Assembly: GCA_016748015.1 (NCBI GenBank)
Contig: JAAOMT010000289.1
Location: 507,639-571,638, forward strand
Reading direction: 5' to 3'
From: Geosiphon pyriformis
Taxonomy: Eukaryota; Glomeromycota; Glomeromycetes; Archaeosporales; Geosiphonaceae
DNA length: 64,000 bases
The translations under genes were made by a program, and so were the position numbers. A model generated the notes under the pieces. That model had not been told where the DNA came from. It did not search any database and was given only the letters and a program-made list of their open reading frames with translations. Each line of letters starts with the position of its first letter. Position 1 is the first letter of the stretch. Shown one piece after another: positions 38,401 through 50,724 of this stretch.

Positions 38401-40660
38401 TTTTCATGAATCTGGTTTTGAAAAAGATTGTTTTAGACAAGCAATTTTTGTACCTGATGTCTGCAGTTTTCCAGCCTATTATTAATTATAGACTATAATT
38501 TAGTTATATAATAATAAATATATATAAAAAATAGGACAAAATACTGAGAAATAAGTTAAAGCTTAAAGCCAATTTGCCTAAAAACTTTTCTAATGAAGTT
38601 ATTTTTCATCTTAAATTATATGGTCTCAAGTCTTTTAGACAAATACAGACTGAAAATTTAGCAGCTAATTTGGTTATTTTTGCTAATTTAGGAAGAAAGA
38701 AAAAGAAAAAAGAAGAAAAGAAGAATTTTCAGCAGATTATTCAAACATAGAATTATAGATTTACAGGCTGTTAGTTAAATGCTCTAACATCCTTTCAGTT
38801 TTCTGGTTATGTTGTTAATTAATCTAATAAACTGCTTTTTAACAGATAGAATTAATATTTTAGTGTTATGCAGTTTGTCTTTACAGAATAATCTCTTAAA
38901 TGTTTTTATATTAGTAATAATATTGCTGTTGTTAATATTCTGGATTTGGATTGTTATATTAATATGGTAAAATCCTTGAAGAAGTTAAGCATTGCTTTTG
39001 TTAACCAACTTTTGAACTATTATGAAGTTTGCTTTACATAAAACATGTTTTGTAAGTAAAAAAACTTGATCTTAAAGATACTGTTTTTGGTTGGTTTAGT
39101 TTATTTGTTATGTTTATTAAGAAAAATAGTCTGGTCAGCTGCAGTTTTCTAGCTTTTTATCTTATATCTGTTTAATTTTGAATTTGTTAAGAAGTATTTT
39201 TTAAAGAATAAAGCAGAAAAAATTGTTGTTTATATAAATAGTTTAATTAAGAATATTGGTTTTGTAGGTGTTTATGATAGTATGACTATATATTTTTCAA
39301 ATATTAAAACAAGTATTAGAATTAAAGTAAGTGGCTTGCATTTTTTAACTCTGATAGAACTACAGATTATTGCACTTGTGCTGAAATACATTTTTATATT
39401 TAACTTGGTTGTATTATTTACAGATAGTTAAGTGTTTTTGAATGTTTGTACTTTGAATAAAAAATGCATTAGGCCTGATTTTCATGATAAATACTAAATT
39501 GAAAAAGAACATATTTGTCAAAATATTGTGTTAAAAAATTTTTTAATCAATTAAAATAAAGTTAAAAGTTATTTTAGAATTATTAATAATAAATACACAG
39601 ACTTTTTTGCTAATGTTATTACTATGTTTGGTTTTATAATGTCTGTTTAGATGTTATACTGTTTTTTTGCCATTAAAAAAAAATCTGTTTTTGAAAATAT
39701 CTGTTATTTTATTAAGCAGTTATTTAAGACTATTGGTTTTGTTAGCTAGAAATCCAAATATGCTGATAATACTGTAGATATAACACTTTGTAATCTTTTT
39801 AATATGTATAGAATTTTTAACATGTAGTATTTTAATAGTTATATTAGATCTGGTTTTACTAATTCTGCTTTTACATCATTTTAATTTTACTTTATAAAAA
39901 TTTTATACCACTATTTGTCTATAATTAAGAGAAAAAAACTGTATAATTTAAATTATTTTAGCATATTATGTATCTAATATAGACTAATTAAGGATTTTAA
40001 TTATATATTTTTATATATTTATAACAATTGTGCTAAAAAAAATTTAATCTTAAACATTATTCAAAAGTAAATTAATTTGTTAAGTATTTGTGCTGCTAAT
40101 TGTGAAGTGATTTAATTCTTGTATAAGACTAAATCTTCTGATTGCTTATATATATTGCTGGTTAAAAGTTTTATATTGAAGAAATAAGTGATTAAGACAG
40201 TATACTTGTTAAGTACTGGATCTAATAATAATACAATGATCATTAATTTGATTTGGAGTTTTGTTAAGAGTTATAAAGCTGCTATTTGGTTATTAAACAC
40301 ATAACTAAAAACATATTATAAAAAGTATAGTTTTTTGTTTTATAATAAATTGGTTATTCCATCTATTTTAAAGTTATTATCTTTGTAGACTCTTAAAATG
40401 ATTCATAATTTTGGTATTAAATTAGATATATATGTTTGTTTTAGATTAACTCTCTTTTGACTAATTTGTATTTTGGTTTTATGTAAAATTTTCTTGTAGT
40501 AAATAGTGTAAGTATGTAATATTGTCTTTATTAGTTTAAATAGTTGGTTATATAAAAAAAAAGCATAAATCATATTTAATTTAGTATTTTCTTTAATTGT
40601 ATGTTTTTAAGTAATAGTTAGACTGTATTCATAAAACTTAATAAAAAAAAAGATTATAAA
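32457..40660 (+). mobile_element. LINE C: full-length but heavily AT-decayed LINE of the LINE A family
   Basis: The 5' end (AAAAAAACTTTTTTCTTTTC at about 32460) matches the LINE A 5' end read on the other strand. ORF1 remnants include FFALDINFLTINRKLTIIKT at about 32995. A broken knuckle lies near 33735-33775. An endonuclease remnant LGGDFNKNSSKK lies at about 36275-36310. The pre-RNase-H segment FMNLVLKKIVLDKQFLYLMSA at about 38404-38466 aligns closely with the same segment of LINE A. The 3' terminus is at about 40510-40655. A separate 1.38-kb insertion lies at 34413-35794. Almost every frame is broken, and codons are strongly biased to A/T. Confidence 0.75.
34413..35794. mobile_element. 1.38-kb insertion in LINE C flanked by an 8-base direct repeat
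   Basis: TAATACTG at 34405-34412 is repeated exactly at 35795-35802. LINE-like sequence resumes directly after it. The inserted DNA is visibly less AT-rich than LINE C. It has a TATA-like CTATATATACAG near 35011 followed by an ordered, T/C-rich region. No coding domain or long terminal inverted repeat was recognised. An 8-base duplication would suit a hAT-type element, but this is weak evidence; a solo LTR is another reading. Confidence 0.5.
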
Positions 40661-41520
40661 AAATTATAAAAAAAAATAACAGTTTAATTATTAACTTATA
40701 ATTAAAAATCTTAAAATTTTTTAAAATAATAATAATTATATTAAGATTAACTTTAATATATTATTTTAAAAAAACTTTAAAAATTTTTTTTATTTAAAGC
40801 CAAAAAATTAATTTGTTATAATATTATTTAAAAAAAAATATTAAATAATTTTTATAGCTGTAAATATGTTTTTAATAAAAATATTACTAATTATTTCAGA
40901 TACTATAAATTATAATTGTTTTATTTTTTATTTTTTATTTTAATTATAATTATAAAAATAATAATAAAATTGTTTTTTAATAAAATTTATTGTTAATTAA
41001 AAAAACTTATTATATTTATATTAATTTAAAAATTTATGTTTAATATAAAAAAATTAATAATGTTTAAAATTAATCATGTAAAGTTTAAAAACAAAACAAA
41101 TTATATAATTAAAAATACATTTTATAATTTTATTTTATATTATATTATTTTTGGCATATTTTATTTTAATTAATTATTAATTATAAAAGATAAATTTTAA
41201 CCCATTTAATATATAATTTTTTATTTTATAATATTAAATATTATGTTATTAAAATCAAAAGCTGTAATTTGTTAATTTCAGTTACCTACATATTTTAACA
41301 CTTAAAATGTAAACAATGATGATTGCTATTGTATTTAAGTATTGGCCAACGGTCATAAGACAAAGGTCCAATAATAATCATCCTAAGGGTGTCTCCCCAG
41401 TACGTAACCCTGTGACGTCACTCAAAGTAGTACCCTCAATCACTCAGTATCATAACCTAATATCCTTCTTGTCTTTTTTCCTTTCACCAACTTTGACCTC
41501 CCTATACACTCATCAAGACG
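40661..41520. other. AT-rich region and BDF1 upstream region
   Basis: To about 41290 the sequence is A/T desert with no gene. From 41300 composition becomes normal, and the 230 bases before 41521 are the probable BDF1 promoter and 5' UTR. Confidence 0.5.
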
Positions 41521-43933
41521 ATGGCCAAAGGAAGAAAACAAAATACTAAAGCTCGACCTGAAACACCTGAAACTACAGGAAACTTGTATGTATCTTTGAC
41601 TGGTGTATTTTTTACTAGACACTAAACGGCCAGATTGGCAAAGAAAAAGCTTTTTGACAACTAAGCTCACTCGTAAACGAAAGAGTCATTAGTGTGCACC
41701 GTTTCTACTCCTATTTTATTCTCTTTATTCTCACTAAACACAAAATGCGAGGTTTTTCACGCTTTTTTGCCTGTCTTTTGGCTTTGAAAATTTTTCACTA
41801 CCTACACTTCGTCTGGCTCTATTTTAACTTCCTCGTCAACAGCAGAAATACCCAAATATCTAAAGAAATATTTCATGCCTACAACATGCTTAAATATTTC
41901 TTTCCTTATTTCCCTATGAACATAACAATTTCAGCTCTAGAAGTGACTGGCGTAAAGCTGGAATGACTCGTGAACAGCACAAATATTGTGCTAACATTAT
42001 AAAGTCTTTGAAACAATATAAACACGTTGGACCTTTTCTTGATCCGGTCGACCCTATTAAACTTAATGTTCCTGATTATCACGACATCGTCAAAACTCCT
42101 ATGGATCTTGGAACAGTCGAAAGAAGACTCAATAACTGTGAATACGAAAGCACACTTGATTTCGCAGCAGACGTTCGTCTCATATTCGGCAATTGCTACC
42201 TCTATAATGGAGTACAAGCGACTATCTCGCAATTTGCGAGGGATATGGAAGACATATTTAATAATTCATTTTCTAAGATGCCTGGAGAGGTAAATTAGTT
42301 TTGCAATTGTCATCTCTCGTTACAAAGTAAATATTATGTTAAGAGATTGCTTGTAAAGACATTTTCAAAATTGTATAGTCTGTACTTGTAAATCCTCCTC
42401 AAACTTCGACAGCTCAAAAAGTACGAAAAACTCCAAAAGTTCCAAAAGCTCCTAAAGTGGCTGAAAGTTCCTCATCAACAGCTGCTTCTGAAATCCAAAG
42501 GCCTAAACGTGAAATTCGACCTCCACCATCGAAAGATCTTCCTGATACACAATCCCTTAAGCGCAAAAAACCCTCTAAAAAGAACAATGATATTAGTTTT
42601 TGCCGTGGTGTTCTCAAAGAATTGAAGAAAAAACAACATTATCCCTACGCATATCCTTTCTATGAACCTGTTGACGCGGAAAAATTGCAAGTCCCTGATT
42701 ATTATACCGTCATAAAACAGCCGAGAGATATCCAAACGATATCGAACAAATTGGAAAACGATCAATATGAAAATGCGAAAGCATTCGAAGATGATATTCG
42801 GTTAATGTTTCGAAATTGCTATACTTATAATCCAGTCGGGAGCGATGTTTATCGAATGGGAAAACAGCTAGAGGAAGTGTTTGACAGAAAATGGAAGGAA
42901 AGGCCAATGCCTCAAACCCGACAAACCTCCGCTGAACCACAAGCAGATGATTCATCTGAATCTGGTAATTTCAAAGAGTTTTTTATGTTGCCTTACTCAG
43001 TTAAAATTTATTTATGAATTAATCTATACATGAAAATTGCTTCCATAGTGGAGGAAGATGATGAATCTCAACAACACCTAAAAGCTTTACAAAAGCATTT
43101 GGCTGCACTTCAAACACAGATTGCTTCAATGCAGAAGCCATCAAAAACAAAGCCCAAAAAAGCTTCTTCGAAAACCTCCAAGACATCCTCTAAGAAAGGG
43201 GGTACTAAAACAACTAAGGATGCACCACCAAAAAAAAATTCAAAGAAGCCGCGTCCTAGTACTGCTGCTCCTCGACCTGTAATCATGGAAGAGGAATCAC
43301 CTTTAAGCGCTGAGCAAAAGAACGATCTCAGTGAACGAATTCTTCATCTCTCAGAAGAAGGGATGTCCGATCTAATTGAATTAATCCGTGCTAGTGGCGC
43401 TCCGTTGGAGGTATGCCAAATAATGTATGATCGATAAAATGCTAACTCGATTTATGCTTTATCGAGGATAACAATTTTTTGTTATCTGATTAAAATTCAG
43501 GCTGATGATGGCAATTATGAACTTGAAATCGAATCAGTTGACAACGCTACTGCGCGCAAAATTTACGATTTTGTTTTAAGTAACACAAATTTGCCCAAGA
43601 AGCCTCCGGCTAAAAAGCAGCGAGTTGCCTACAATGAAGCAGAGCAACAAAGGCAAATTGAACAATTGGAAACTCAATTGAAAAAGTTTGAACCAACAAA
43701 TGATGAAGAGTCTGGTAAAATATCTCCCAATATTTTATCGTATACTTTTGTGTTCCCGATCTTAACTGAACGACCTTTTTTTTATAGCGGAATCTCACGT
43801 AACTAGCTCAGTCCCTATGGAGTATGTCGAATATTCTAACTATGACATCTCCCAAGACGAATCTAGTGATGCCGAAACAGAGTCTTCGGGTACCGGGACG
43901 GATGATTCAGGTAGTAGCAGTGACTCTTCATAG
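41521..43933 (+). CDS. BDF1: BET-family double bromodomain protein
   Basis: BET proteins bind acetylated histone tails and recruit transcription factors such as TFIID. Six exons join in phase: 41521-41585, 41941-42289, 42379-42964, 43049-43410, 43501-43714 and 43788-43933. Bromodomain 1 spans YCANIIKSLKQYKHVGPFLDP to DIFNNSF, with the acetyl-lysine motifs NVPDYHDIVKTPMDL and IFGNCYLYN (conserved Asn present). Bromodomain 2 has QVPDYYTVIKQPRDI and MFRNCYTYN. A Lys/Ser-rich linker and a coiled segment (HLKALQKHLAALQTQIASMQ) follow. The NET domain is LSAEQKNDLSERIL...IELIRASGAPLE. The end is Ser/Glu/Asp-rich, as in other BET proteins. Confidence 0.95.
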
Positions 43934-44118
43934 ACATTAGATGTCTTGAGAATGATATCTTTCCCCTATACTCTCCTTTATGTTTCCTTCAATTCATTTG
44001 TCGCAAAGTGATCCCCTTATCAACTTAATATAGTTGAGTTGCTTTGCTGTATACACTCAATATTTGAAACTTGATCCTATTTTCGATAACTGATAAAATA
44101 TTGTTATATCGATCCACG

Positions 44119-45979
44119 ATGGAGGGCTTTACAATATTGTATGGGAAACACTCAGTATTAAGACTACTCTCACGTCGATGTTTTCAGAAAGAAGGGGCTG
44201 AGAAAGCTTCCCATATTATTTTGTGATTTATAATAAACTCTCAAGTACCTTGATGCATGCTTTTGCATACTGAAATCTCATTCTTTTTTTTTCTGTTTTC
44301 TGATAAATACGAATATACTTGAAAAATTTCACAACCTGCTCCTTATGCACTTCAAATCCTACGATAGAAAAGTCTCCCCGACCCGCAAAACGTACAGTAT
44401 CTAGAAAGTCCTCATGCACTTCGAAATCAACACTAGCTAGCCGAAATTCTTCCACAAACAAGGCTTCCACTTCCATTGCGAAACAACCAACAATAAACAA
44501 TGCTTCCAGTATTGCCTCAACGTCAACGGATAGGAAGCCCTCCGTTTCAAATGCAAAATCCACTTTCTCAAATCCTACCTCGATATCAGCAATTAAGAAC
44601 TCTTCTGCATCAAACACAAAATCCACTACTTCTAATTCTGCCTCGATTTCAACGACTAAAAAAACCGCTGCTTCCAACATGAGTTCTATAAATCCCACCT
44701 CCCTATCGATGGCTAGTAAATCATCCCTTTCAGACACGAAAACATCAGTAATAAGCAATCCCTCCGGTTTTACCTCGACTCTAACGAGGGCGCCAACAAA
44801 TAAGCGAAAGTCTCCTGCAACAACCGAGTCCTTCGGTTCTATCTCGACTTTAGCAAAGACACCAACAGATAAGGGGAAGGTACTCGCGACAAGTGAATTC
44901 TCACCCACAAATGGGAAATTAACTGTAGCTGGGCAGCCGACCACATCTAGTTCAATAGTTACGGGAGTTAACAAGCCCGAGTTATTTGGTTCAACGTTAG
45001 CTGGGCAGACAACCTTTCCTAATTCAAAATTTATCGGAAACGGGGGGCCCATCTCACTTAATTCACTATCTACAGAAGCTATCCAGTCCAAATATTTTGC
45101 TCCAAAATCTATGCGAGCTAGCCAATCAGACTTATTTGGTTCAACGGTAGCTGGGAAGTCGACGAAAGCTGGGAAGCTGGACCTAGATTCGCTGCCACCC
45201 TTGCCAAATTCAATATCTACCGGAGTTGGGCAGGGGAAGTTGTCTTATTTAGAAACGTTGGATTCTGTCGAAACTCCTGTCGAGGTGATATATGCGGAAT
45301 GATTCTCCATTTGCTTATTAGCTACAAATATCTACAATAAAATAAGTTTTTTCGCATAATAATTATAACTGTATTTTTACTTTTAATTGAAAATCTTACC
45401 GCAAATCAAAGATATATCGAAATGTAGCGATTCCTCCGATTCCAATGATTAAACATGAACTTGATGAGCTGGCTGTAAATATATTCACTTTGTTGTTTGC
45501 TTTTTGATAAAATTGATGTGTTTTTGGCTGATTTTGTTTGACTCGCCTCTTCATAGAGACGAAAACAGGAAAAAGAAGAGGAGTTCAAAAGAAAAAGGGA
45601 GGAATTTCTCCGAGCGATCCAAGAACAGGAGGAGCAAGCAGCTCGTGAAAAAGAAAAAGCAGCTCGCGAAAAGGAAAAAGCAGAAAGAGAGGAACGCAGA
45701 AAACAGTATAGGCTGATGCAAATTAAGAATTTAAGAGAGAAAGATCGAGTACGCCATGAAAAATATGTCAGTATTATTAAATTTTGAAAGGCTAATTGAT
45801 TTTTGGTTTAATTATTGGGCTTTTCGAAAATTTTACAGATAAAACATACCGAAAAAAAAGAATTCTGCTATCATCAATTGTCGGAAGCACAAGAATACTT
45901 GTCAACTCACGAGTTTGAAATCTACCGATATCATGTAGAGAAGGCCGGTGTCTGGGGTCTCGCCTTACCCCATCCATAG
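44119..45979 (+). CDS. Unrecognised protein: Ser/Thr-rich region plus C-terminal charged coiled coil
   Basis: I do not recognise the family. The C-terminal exons are well supported because four junctions keep phase 0: an exon ending at 45284, then 45412-45474, 45557-45766 and 45839-45979. The large exon (about 44368-45284) is a repetitive Ser/Thr/Lys/Asn-rich low-complexity region with units such as KSTTSNSASISTTKK and a recurring TVAG(Q/K) motif. Next come IYRNVAIPPIPMIKHELDELA and a long charged helix (RRKQEKEEEFKRKREEF, REKEKAAREKEKAERE). The end is a compact segment, HQLSEAQEYLSTHEFEIYRY to WGLALPHP. The N-terminus is unresolved. An ATG at 44119 begins a mitochondrial-style presequence (SVLRLLSRRCFQ), but its splice to the large exon was not established. 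Confidence 0.6.
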
Positions 45980-46165
45980 GCGATTAAGGAAATGATCTTC
46001 CGTTGCTCACATTGATCTGCTTATCTGCACAATAAAATTCTCCACTCCTTTAAAAAATGGTTTTCATTTAATTTTTTTTCCAAAATGGCATAGATTTTTA
46101 ATGGCTACGCGGAGAAACGCAAAATGAATAATAAAGTACTAATAATTTCGTTTGTATCCTATTAT

Positions 46166-47420
46166 TCATGATAAATCTGTGACATAGCAATGGGTTTTCT
46201 TCAAAAAATCATCAATAGACAATGCTATTTTCCAATCTTGGTGGCCTGCGCCTAGATAAAAGATTCGTGGTTGAAGATCTGTTGTAATACTGTTGGTCAT
46301 AATAATCGGTATCGGAAAGGTCATGCCTATATTTGATTTTCAAAAATAGAACCATAAATAATGGGAATATGAGAATATATAGGGGATTTATTTTTCTAGG
46401 GATAAAATTAGAAACAGAAACGATGAGAGAATGAACAAATCCGTGAGATCCTACCTATAGGTGAGACACCATTACTTCCGAAACCAGTTAATTCCATTGT
46501 TTTCTGAAATAAAAACAAAGCCAATTAAAAAGAAAACCGAGAAAGAATTTTGGTACAACGTTTTATGCTATCTTACTTTTTTACTAGCCAACCGAAAATT
46601 GAATTGCTTTTTACTAAATTGTTTCTGACTGAGGGATCGTACAAAGTTGGCCAGTTTTTGTGTATTGATAGATGTTATGTACTGTGATGTGAGGGTGGAG
46701 ATCAATAATGATAAATTAATTGTGACGATCCATTAGATCTTCGAAAGTTCTATTACCTGTACAATTACACAATAATATTTCGAATTTGTTGGATCTATGA
46801 TGGGACCGTTAATTAAGAAAGAGATTTTTAAATGATTTCCATATTAACAAATATCCAACACAAACCTTCAGTATTGTTCTGAATGTATCTGGTATTCTCG
46901 AAAATTACGCATTTACAAAGATGTTTGATTGAAGGTGCAACTAAACGAAAGCTTTTGGGATAAATGATAATATTGGATTTTTTTTAAAAAAATAAGTGGT
47001 ATTTTATCATGGAGAACTTTTATTCCAAAGAAAAAAATCTAAAAGATATATACGCCCGTCGTTGAAGTTCCCACTCATAATAATCAGGTTCAACATGGTA
47101 AAACCGTGCAAAATGACGTAGTCCAAGTTTCTTACACGCTTGTGCGACCTGTTTGGTGAAACCCGAGGAAAACGATATTTGAGCCAAAAAAGAATAAGGC
47201 CAAAAATTACTCCAACTTTTTAATTCGAAAGTTTTATGTCCTGTAAACCTACGTGCTTGACAGTTTCCGGAGCGTCTTCGGGTAACTGAGAATTTCTTGC
47301 TTTGCGTTCAAAATACTCTAAATAAGGAGAGTCTAGCGCAGGAGAAGCATATAGAGCCGTTATAGACTTTGTTAAGGTTTCCAAGACTTCAATTGTGGAA
47401 TTTGGGTCGACGAGCGCCAT
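46166..47420 (-). CDS. YbaK/aminoacyl-tRNA-editing-like domain protein
   Basis: YbaK-type domains include enzymes that deacylate mischarged tRNAs. The eukaryotic stand-alone forms are poorly characterised. The start is the ATG at 47420 (MALVDPNSTIEVLETL). Successive exons give FARFYHVEPDYYEWELQRRA, then FRLVAPSIKHLCKCVIFENT, DPTNSKYYCVIVQ, NTQKLANFVRSL and FNFRLASKK. The last exons give LTGFGSNGVSPIGM, then FPIPIIMTNSI and RIFYLGAGHQDWKIALSIDDF. The order and the GVSP-IG...LGAGH pattern fit the YbaK fold. The TGA stop is at 46166-46168. Seven or so small exons with GT-AG borders are implied. Function by family is tRNA editing, but this is inference for the fungal form. Confidence 0.72.
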
Positions 47421-47602
47421 ATTTCATATTTGTTGACAGAACAGTCGATCAAATTTATTATTATTATTATTGATGTTAAGACAAATAAATATAGGTAGAT
47501 AATTCTGTAATTTCGAAATTCAAATTCATAGGTTCCCGCGCGAATCTTGTCCACTGTTCAAAACGGGACCTCCAATATTTTAAAATCATTTTTACTTTTG
47601 AT
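47421..47602. promoter_or_regulatory. Upstream region of the YbaK-domain gene
   Basis: A short gap of 182 bases between two genes on the minus strand. A small (TTA)n run lies at 47456-47470. Confidence 0.4.
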
Positions 47603-48235
47603 TCAACTTTTGACAATATTTGATGAGGCAAGGCGGCGAAAAGCAAGCATTAATGGTCCAATAATCCTCTCTGCTAACCAAGGTGTCAACCAAACACATG
47701 CAGCAATGCGCACAGGTAGTAAAATCTGAAACAAAAATTTTTTACTGACATATCTAGATCAAAGAGTGATTTTAGCATAGTTTAAGGAAAAACTTACTTT
47801 TACAATAGCATAACTGGTAGCAGCATTAATGGCAACCCTTGAACCATTTTCAAATCCTTTCCACCCATAATAGTTTACAACTTTATTGATAAAACGATTG
47901 CCATCATCCATCATTTTTTCTGGAAAAGGAATATTGACACCTGTTCTATCTAAAAAAATATATACTATTGGTATAGGTATTATAGCGGTTATTTCGTGCA
48001 AAAGGGCAAAAGAAAATATGTAAGAAGCTGGCTTTGAACGGAAGCGTGCGGCATATTTTCGCCATCCTTTCAAAGATTCCTCGGGTGGTTTTGATTGAGT
48101 TGAAAGAGAACGATAATAAATAAATTTTGAAGCTTTGAAAAGATTATGGTTAGAGTATCCTTTAGGATTATCACGCCAATAAAATCTTGAATATTGTTGT
48201 CTAAGAAATCGGTTGCAAAAATTTAAATTTTTCAT
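47603..48235 (-). CDS. Mitochondrial inner-membrane protein, Fmp10-like, function unknown
   Basis: Two exons. The first runs from the ATG at 48235 to the donor near 47799 (AYAIVK|gtaagt). The second begins ILLPVRIAACVWLTPWLAE and ends at TGA 47603-47605. The N-terminus is basic and hydroxylated (NRFLRQQYSRFYWR, YYRSLSTQSK), as expected for a mitochondrial presequence. A membrane segment follows the basic FRSKPASY (FSFALLHEITAIIPIPIVYIFL), and another lies in exon 2. The layout 'KPASY...HE...P.P..Y...TG..IPFP' matches my memory of fungal proteins similar to yeast Fmp10, with a FAM210-like flavour. The exact family is not certain. Confidence 0.68.
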
Positions 48236-48815
48236 AGTAGCTTTTTCTAAATTATGAAATAATAAATACCAGTTTCGAATACCACATTACTTAAAACTGT
48301 TGTCCGCTTTCACGTGATATTATCCTTTATCCCCTGTACACAAAAATTTAAAATATTTAATTAGATTTAATTGGAAGATTGAGTAGACCAATCAAGTACT
48401 TTAATCTTATTTTCTTCAAACCATTGCTTTGTAGAACAGATGGTATGTTTAAAATTATTATTTTGTTGAAAAATAATTATTAATCTTCTATTGTTTAAGA
48501 TTGATATTTTTTTAAAAATAAAATTTTTTTATTTAATTCATAATTTTGACACAAAATTTTTTTTTACAATGCTTTTGCATTAATTTTAATTTTAATTTTT
48601 AATTGTTTTTGGCCAATAACAGTATTAATATATTATTTTAATATAATAAATTATAAACAATAAAAAATTTTAAACATTCAAATTTTAAAGATATTAAATT
48701 TATTTATTATTATAAATAATTAATTATCTTTAATTATTATTGTTATTATTATTATTATTTCTTTTTATTATGTTTTTAAATTTAATTAAATATAATTATT
48801 TTTTATTTTTTTATT
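48236..48815. other. AT-rich intergenic DNA
   Basis: Apart from the promoter side of the previous gene (to about 48450), this is A/T-only sequence with a TTA microsatellite near 48740-48762. No gene is seen. Confidence 0.5.
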
Positions 48816-48819
48816 TTAA

Positions 48820-50720
48820 TAAATAAGATCTAATATTATTTAATATAATACATCAAACTAAATAATCTAAACTAAGTATAAATTACATACTTTCTATATA
48901 TAATTAGTTATTTAAACCAATTAAAATAATATTATAGATTTATTTTAATAAAAACATTATTATTAACATTAAAAAAAAATATATACAATTTGTATAAACT
49001 AAAACAAATACTAAATATCTTAAAATTTTATAACACTATTAAAAAACAGTAACAACAAATTACAAATAACAGAAAACATTAAATTATTACAAAATATTAA
49101 ATTATTTTTCTTTAAAATAATTTTAAACTTAAATTAAACCAATTATATCTTATTGTAATAAGTTATTTTTAAATTATATATAAAATTCATAATTTTATTA
49201 ACTGTAATTTTAGTATTACCAAAAATAAACAAAATTATTAAGTATTATTTCTTAAAAACAAAACTTTTGTATAAAGTAATATATAATATATTATTAAATA
49301 TACATAAAAAAAACAACTATAAAACACAAAATAATAACAAATACAAATCTAATATAAATTTTTACAGAATAATATATAATTTTAACAATTTTTTATAAAT
49401 ATTAAAATTTATCTTATATAAAAAAATGTTTAAAAAACTCAATTTTTTTACAATACAAATACAAAATATTGTAATATTTTTTATTATATAAATGTTTTTA
49501 AATAATAATAAATAAATAATAATATAAAGTTTTTATAAAATAAAAATAAAAATTTGTTGTAAATATATTTGTATATTTAAAAATTATATATAAATTAAGA
49601 TATTAAACCAAAAAAGTTTAAATTCAATTAATATTTTTTTAATAATTCTAATATTAAATCTAGTTTTCTAATAAACATAACAAACAGTCTTAAAAATATT
49701 ATAAACAAAATATTAAACATTTTTAAAAACAGTTATATTATTAATTTTAATATATCTTTTATAAACATAAACAAAAAATATTTAATCTAAGCAAAAAACA
49801 ATATTAGTTAATTTATTAATCTTTTTATTATCCAAAATATCTAAGTAGATTTAACTTTTAATCAAATAATATTAAGATTATTATTCTTAACAATATTTAT
49901 AATATAATATTTTTTCAATTAACAATAGTTTCAAAAATTTAACAATATTAGATTCAATTTAAATAAACATATATTCAAAACAGTTTAATTATTTAAGTTT
50001 ATTACAACTGTATTAAAAATAAAAACATACTTTAAAGTTAAAGTAATTGTTTATAATTTTACCAATATAAAAAAAACCAATTTATCTATTTTAATATTAA
50101 TAATTATATTTAAATTAGCAAAAAACACAACAGTTTTACTTTTTACTTTAATTGTATCCAAATTTTTTAAAAAATTATTTGTATAAACATTAATAACACT
50201 TAAATTAACAATTAATAAACTTTTTTTTATTGTAAAAAACTAAATATATTAAAAGATTAAAAATTATTATTCAAAGATAAAACAATATAATAAAAAATTT
50301 TACTATTCAAATAACTAATTGCCAACCTAAATCTAATAATTAAACAATATAAATATTTAATTTTACAAATAAAATTCAAAAATTCAATAAATTTAATTAG
50401 TATTAAAATAAAAGTTTTAACAGACAAAAATAAAAATTATTATAATTAACAAAATTTAAAATTATTATACTTTAAAAAATAATTTAATTTAAAAACAATT
50501 AAATTTTATAAAAATCAAATAATAACATAATTTTTAAACATAATTTTTAATTAATAATATTAAATTATATCTATTTTTTAATTGTAAATAAAATAATTTA
50601 TGTTTTAATATTTCATATATATATAAAATTATAATAAAAATATTTTTTAAATTATATTTTTTTTTGTTATAATTATTTAAATAAATTTTGTTTAAAATAC
50701 TTTTTTCATTTCTTAAAAAA
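48820..50720 (-). mobile_element. LINE relic D (AT-decayed)
   Basis: The shared LINE 3' terminus is recognisable at 48825-48955. 'ataagatctaat...' and 'aaataatctaaactaagtataaattacatac' align base by base with the LINE A end, with G replaced by A and C by T. The body (to about 50720) is decayed to A/T, and its 5' limit is approximate. It is too short for a full element, so it was truncated or internally deleted. Confidence 0.5.
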
Positions 50721-50724
50721 TCTG

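Noticed and set aside
41455-41475. ATATCCTTCTTGTC upstream of BDF1 as a U12 donor in the 5' UTR
   Set aside because: No exon frame or acceptor can be tested upstream of the start codon; chance matches are expected.
44228-45091. Long minus-strand open frame of 287 codons (Val/Glu/Phe-rich)
   Set aside because: It is antisense to the Ser/Thr-rich exon; repeated Ser/Thr codons open a mirror frame. It has no splice support, and the plus-strand exons join in phase to a coiled coil.
47220-47554. Minus-strand frame at 47372-47554 as part of the YbaK gene
   Set aside because: It precedes the ATG at 47420 in another frame and has no YbaK-like residues.
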